Of a stretch of DNA of 12,441 bases, positions 11,645 through 12,441 are shown piece by piece. Made by a program: the position numbers and the translations under genes. The stretch is from an uncultured Clostridia bacterium (GTDB taxonomy: Bacteria; Bacillota; Clostridia; Oscillospirales; Acutalibacteraceae): the NCBI GenBank assembly GCA_947624755.1, contig CANQLQ010000028.1, forward strand, positions 1 to 12,441, read 5' to 3'. Numbering within the stretch: position 1 is the stretch's first letter; each line of letters opens with the position of its first letter. Under the pieces are notes generated by a model, which saw only the letters and a list, made by a program, of their open reading frames with translations, did not search any database and was not told where the DNA came from.

Positions 11645-12441
11645 TCAGTCTTTCTTGCTTCTTTCCGATACAATGCCTTCGGCAATTGACTTCGGAACTT
11701 CTTTGTAACCGTCCGGTTCCATAACATACTGTCCGCGGCCCTGAGTTTTTGAACGAAGGTCTGTTGCATAGCCAAACATTTCTGCAAGAGGAACCCTCGC
11801 ATTGATCTGTTTAACGCCCGAACGATCTTCAAAGCCCTGGATTTCACCGCGTCGTGAGTTAAGGTCGCCGATTACATCACCCATATAGTCTTCCGGAGTG
11901 ATAACAGAAACCTTCATTATCGGCTCAAGAAGAACAGGGTTTGCTTTTCTTGCTGCATCTTTGAATGCCATTGAACCGGCAATCTTGAATGCCATTTCCG
12001 AAGAGTCAACTTCATGATATGAACCGTCATAAAGAGTAACCTTAACGTCAACCATGCTGTAGCCGGCGATAACGCCTGACTGCATAGCGCCCTGGATACC
12101 CTGGTCGATAGGTCCGATGTATTCCTTCGGAATAGCGCCGCCAACGATATTGTTGACAAATTCATAGCCCTTATCCGGGTTGGGTTCAATGTTGATCTTA
12201 CAATGACCGTACTGACCTTTACCACCTGACTGACGGGCATACTTAGTGTCTGACGATGAGGCGCTGCGGATAGTTTCTCTGTAGGCAACCTGAGGCTTAC
12301 CTACGTTAGCTTCAACCTTAAATTCACGAAGAAGTCTGTCTACGATAATTTCAAGGTGAAGTTCGCCCATACCGGCGATAATTGTCTGACCTGTTTCTTC
12401 ATCTGTGTAGCAGCGGAAGAAACAGGTCAGACAATTATCGC
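11645..12441 (-). CDS. fusA: Elongation factor G, C-terminal part (runs off the window)
   Basis: EF-G is the GTPase that drives tRNA-mRNA translocation. The window holds roughly the last 255 residues of a protein usually near 690. Present are the end of domain III (RCYTDEETGQTIIAGMGELHLEI), domain IV starting at VEANVGKPQVAYRETIR with the SGGKGQYGH segment, and domain V (LLEPIMKVSVITPEDYMGDVIGDLNSRRG). The C-terminus is IVSERSKKD. The GTPase domain and start codon lie beyond the right edge. The frame stays open to the last base, but only up to about 12418 does it encode EF-G. The final 23-26 bases are a reverse-complement copy of nearby sequence and give DNCLTCF where family members have a DPTF-like segment. 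I read that tail as an artefact rather than a broken gene. Confidence 0.93.
   Translation of the reverse strand, partial: DNCLTCFFRCYTDEETGQTIIAGMGELHLEIIVDRLLREFKVEANVGKPQVAYRETIRSASSSDTKYARQSGGKGQYGHCKINIEPNPDKGYEFVNNIVGGAIPKEYIGPIDQGIQGAMQSGVIAGYSMVDVKVTLYDGSYHEVDSSEMAFKIAGSMAFKDAARKANPVLLEPIMKVSVITPEDYMGDVIGDLNSRRGEIQGFEDRSGVKQINARVPLAEMFGYATDLRSKTQGRGQYVMEPDGYKEVPKSIAEGIVSERSKKD
12375..12441. repeat. Perfect 26-bp terminal inverted repeat (fold-back) at the window end
   Basis: Bases 12375-12400 and 12416-12441 are exact reverse complements over 26 positions around a 15-nt loop. The left arm is genuine EF-G coding sequence (EETGQTIIA). The right arm reaches the very last base and does not encode EF-G in the fusA frame. 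An exact repeat confined to the end of a sequence fits a fold-back chimera or assembly error better than a biological hairpin. Confidence 0.9.

Noticed and set aside
1..12441. Search for a novel multi-gene system (defence, mobile, biosynthetic, CRISPR)
   Set aside because: Every credible gene belongs to a well-known housekeeping family. There is no array of spaced repeats, no transposase or integrase, and no cluster of unknown genes. The novelty here is confined to intergenic repeats and regulation.

Overview
This is a low-GC stretch of a Gram-positive, anaerobic chromosome, most likely a Clostridia gut bacterium of the Ruminococcus/Oscillospiraceae type. The grounds are an oxygen-sensitive class III ribonucleotide reductase as the dNTP source, strong AGGAGG-like ribosome binding sites, a bacterial GT35 glucan phosphorylase, and codon use rich in A and T. 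Species assignment is inference. All protein-coding genes are housekeeping genes. I found no phage, defence, biosynthetic or other accessory gene system. The unusual content lies in the intergenic DNA.

Layout. Positions 1-651 hold no gene. They hold a direct duplication of the prfB promoter, leader and start, and the second copy carries a 171-bp MITE-like foldback element flanked by TTAA. Three genes then run rightward, each apparently its own transcription unit: prfB (release factor 2), glgP (glycogen/alpha-glucan phosphorylase) and a gph-like HAD phosphatase. A 700-bp repeat-filled gap (4598-5298) separates glgP from the phosphatase. At about 6000-6360 the direction flips, and a hairpin-rich convergent spacer ends both sides.

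The right half runs leftward. nrdD, nrdG and dut form an anaerobic deoxynucleotide module: NrdD reduces ribonucleotides, NrdG installs its glycyl radical, and Dut removes dUTP and supplies dUMP for thymidylate synthesis. nrdG and dut overlap by 8 nt. nrdD is preceded by two successive promoter modules, each bracketed by a pair of NrdR-box-like palindromes spaced about three helical turns apart. Further right are tuf (EF-Tu) and the 3' part of fusA (EF-G), the end of a classical str operon, with a strong terminator after tuf.

Three points deserve attention. First, the adjacent empty and filled copies of the prfB leader define the MITE insertion to the base. Second, diverged relatives of the same element sit in the glgP leader and behind tuf. 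Third, the last 26 bases of the window are an exact reverse complement of EF-G coding sequence 15 nt away and break the EF-G protein sequence. That tail is most simply an assembly or library fold-back artefact at a contig end.
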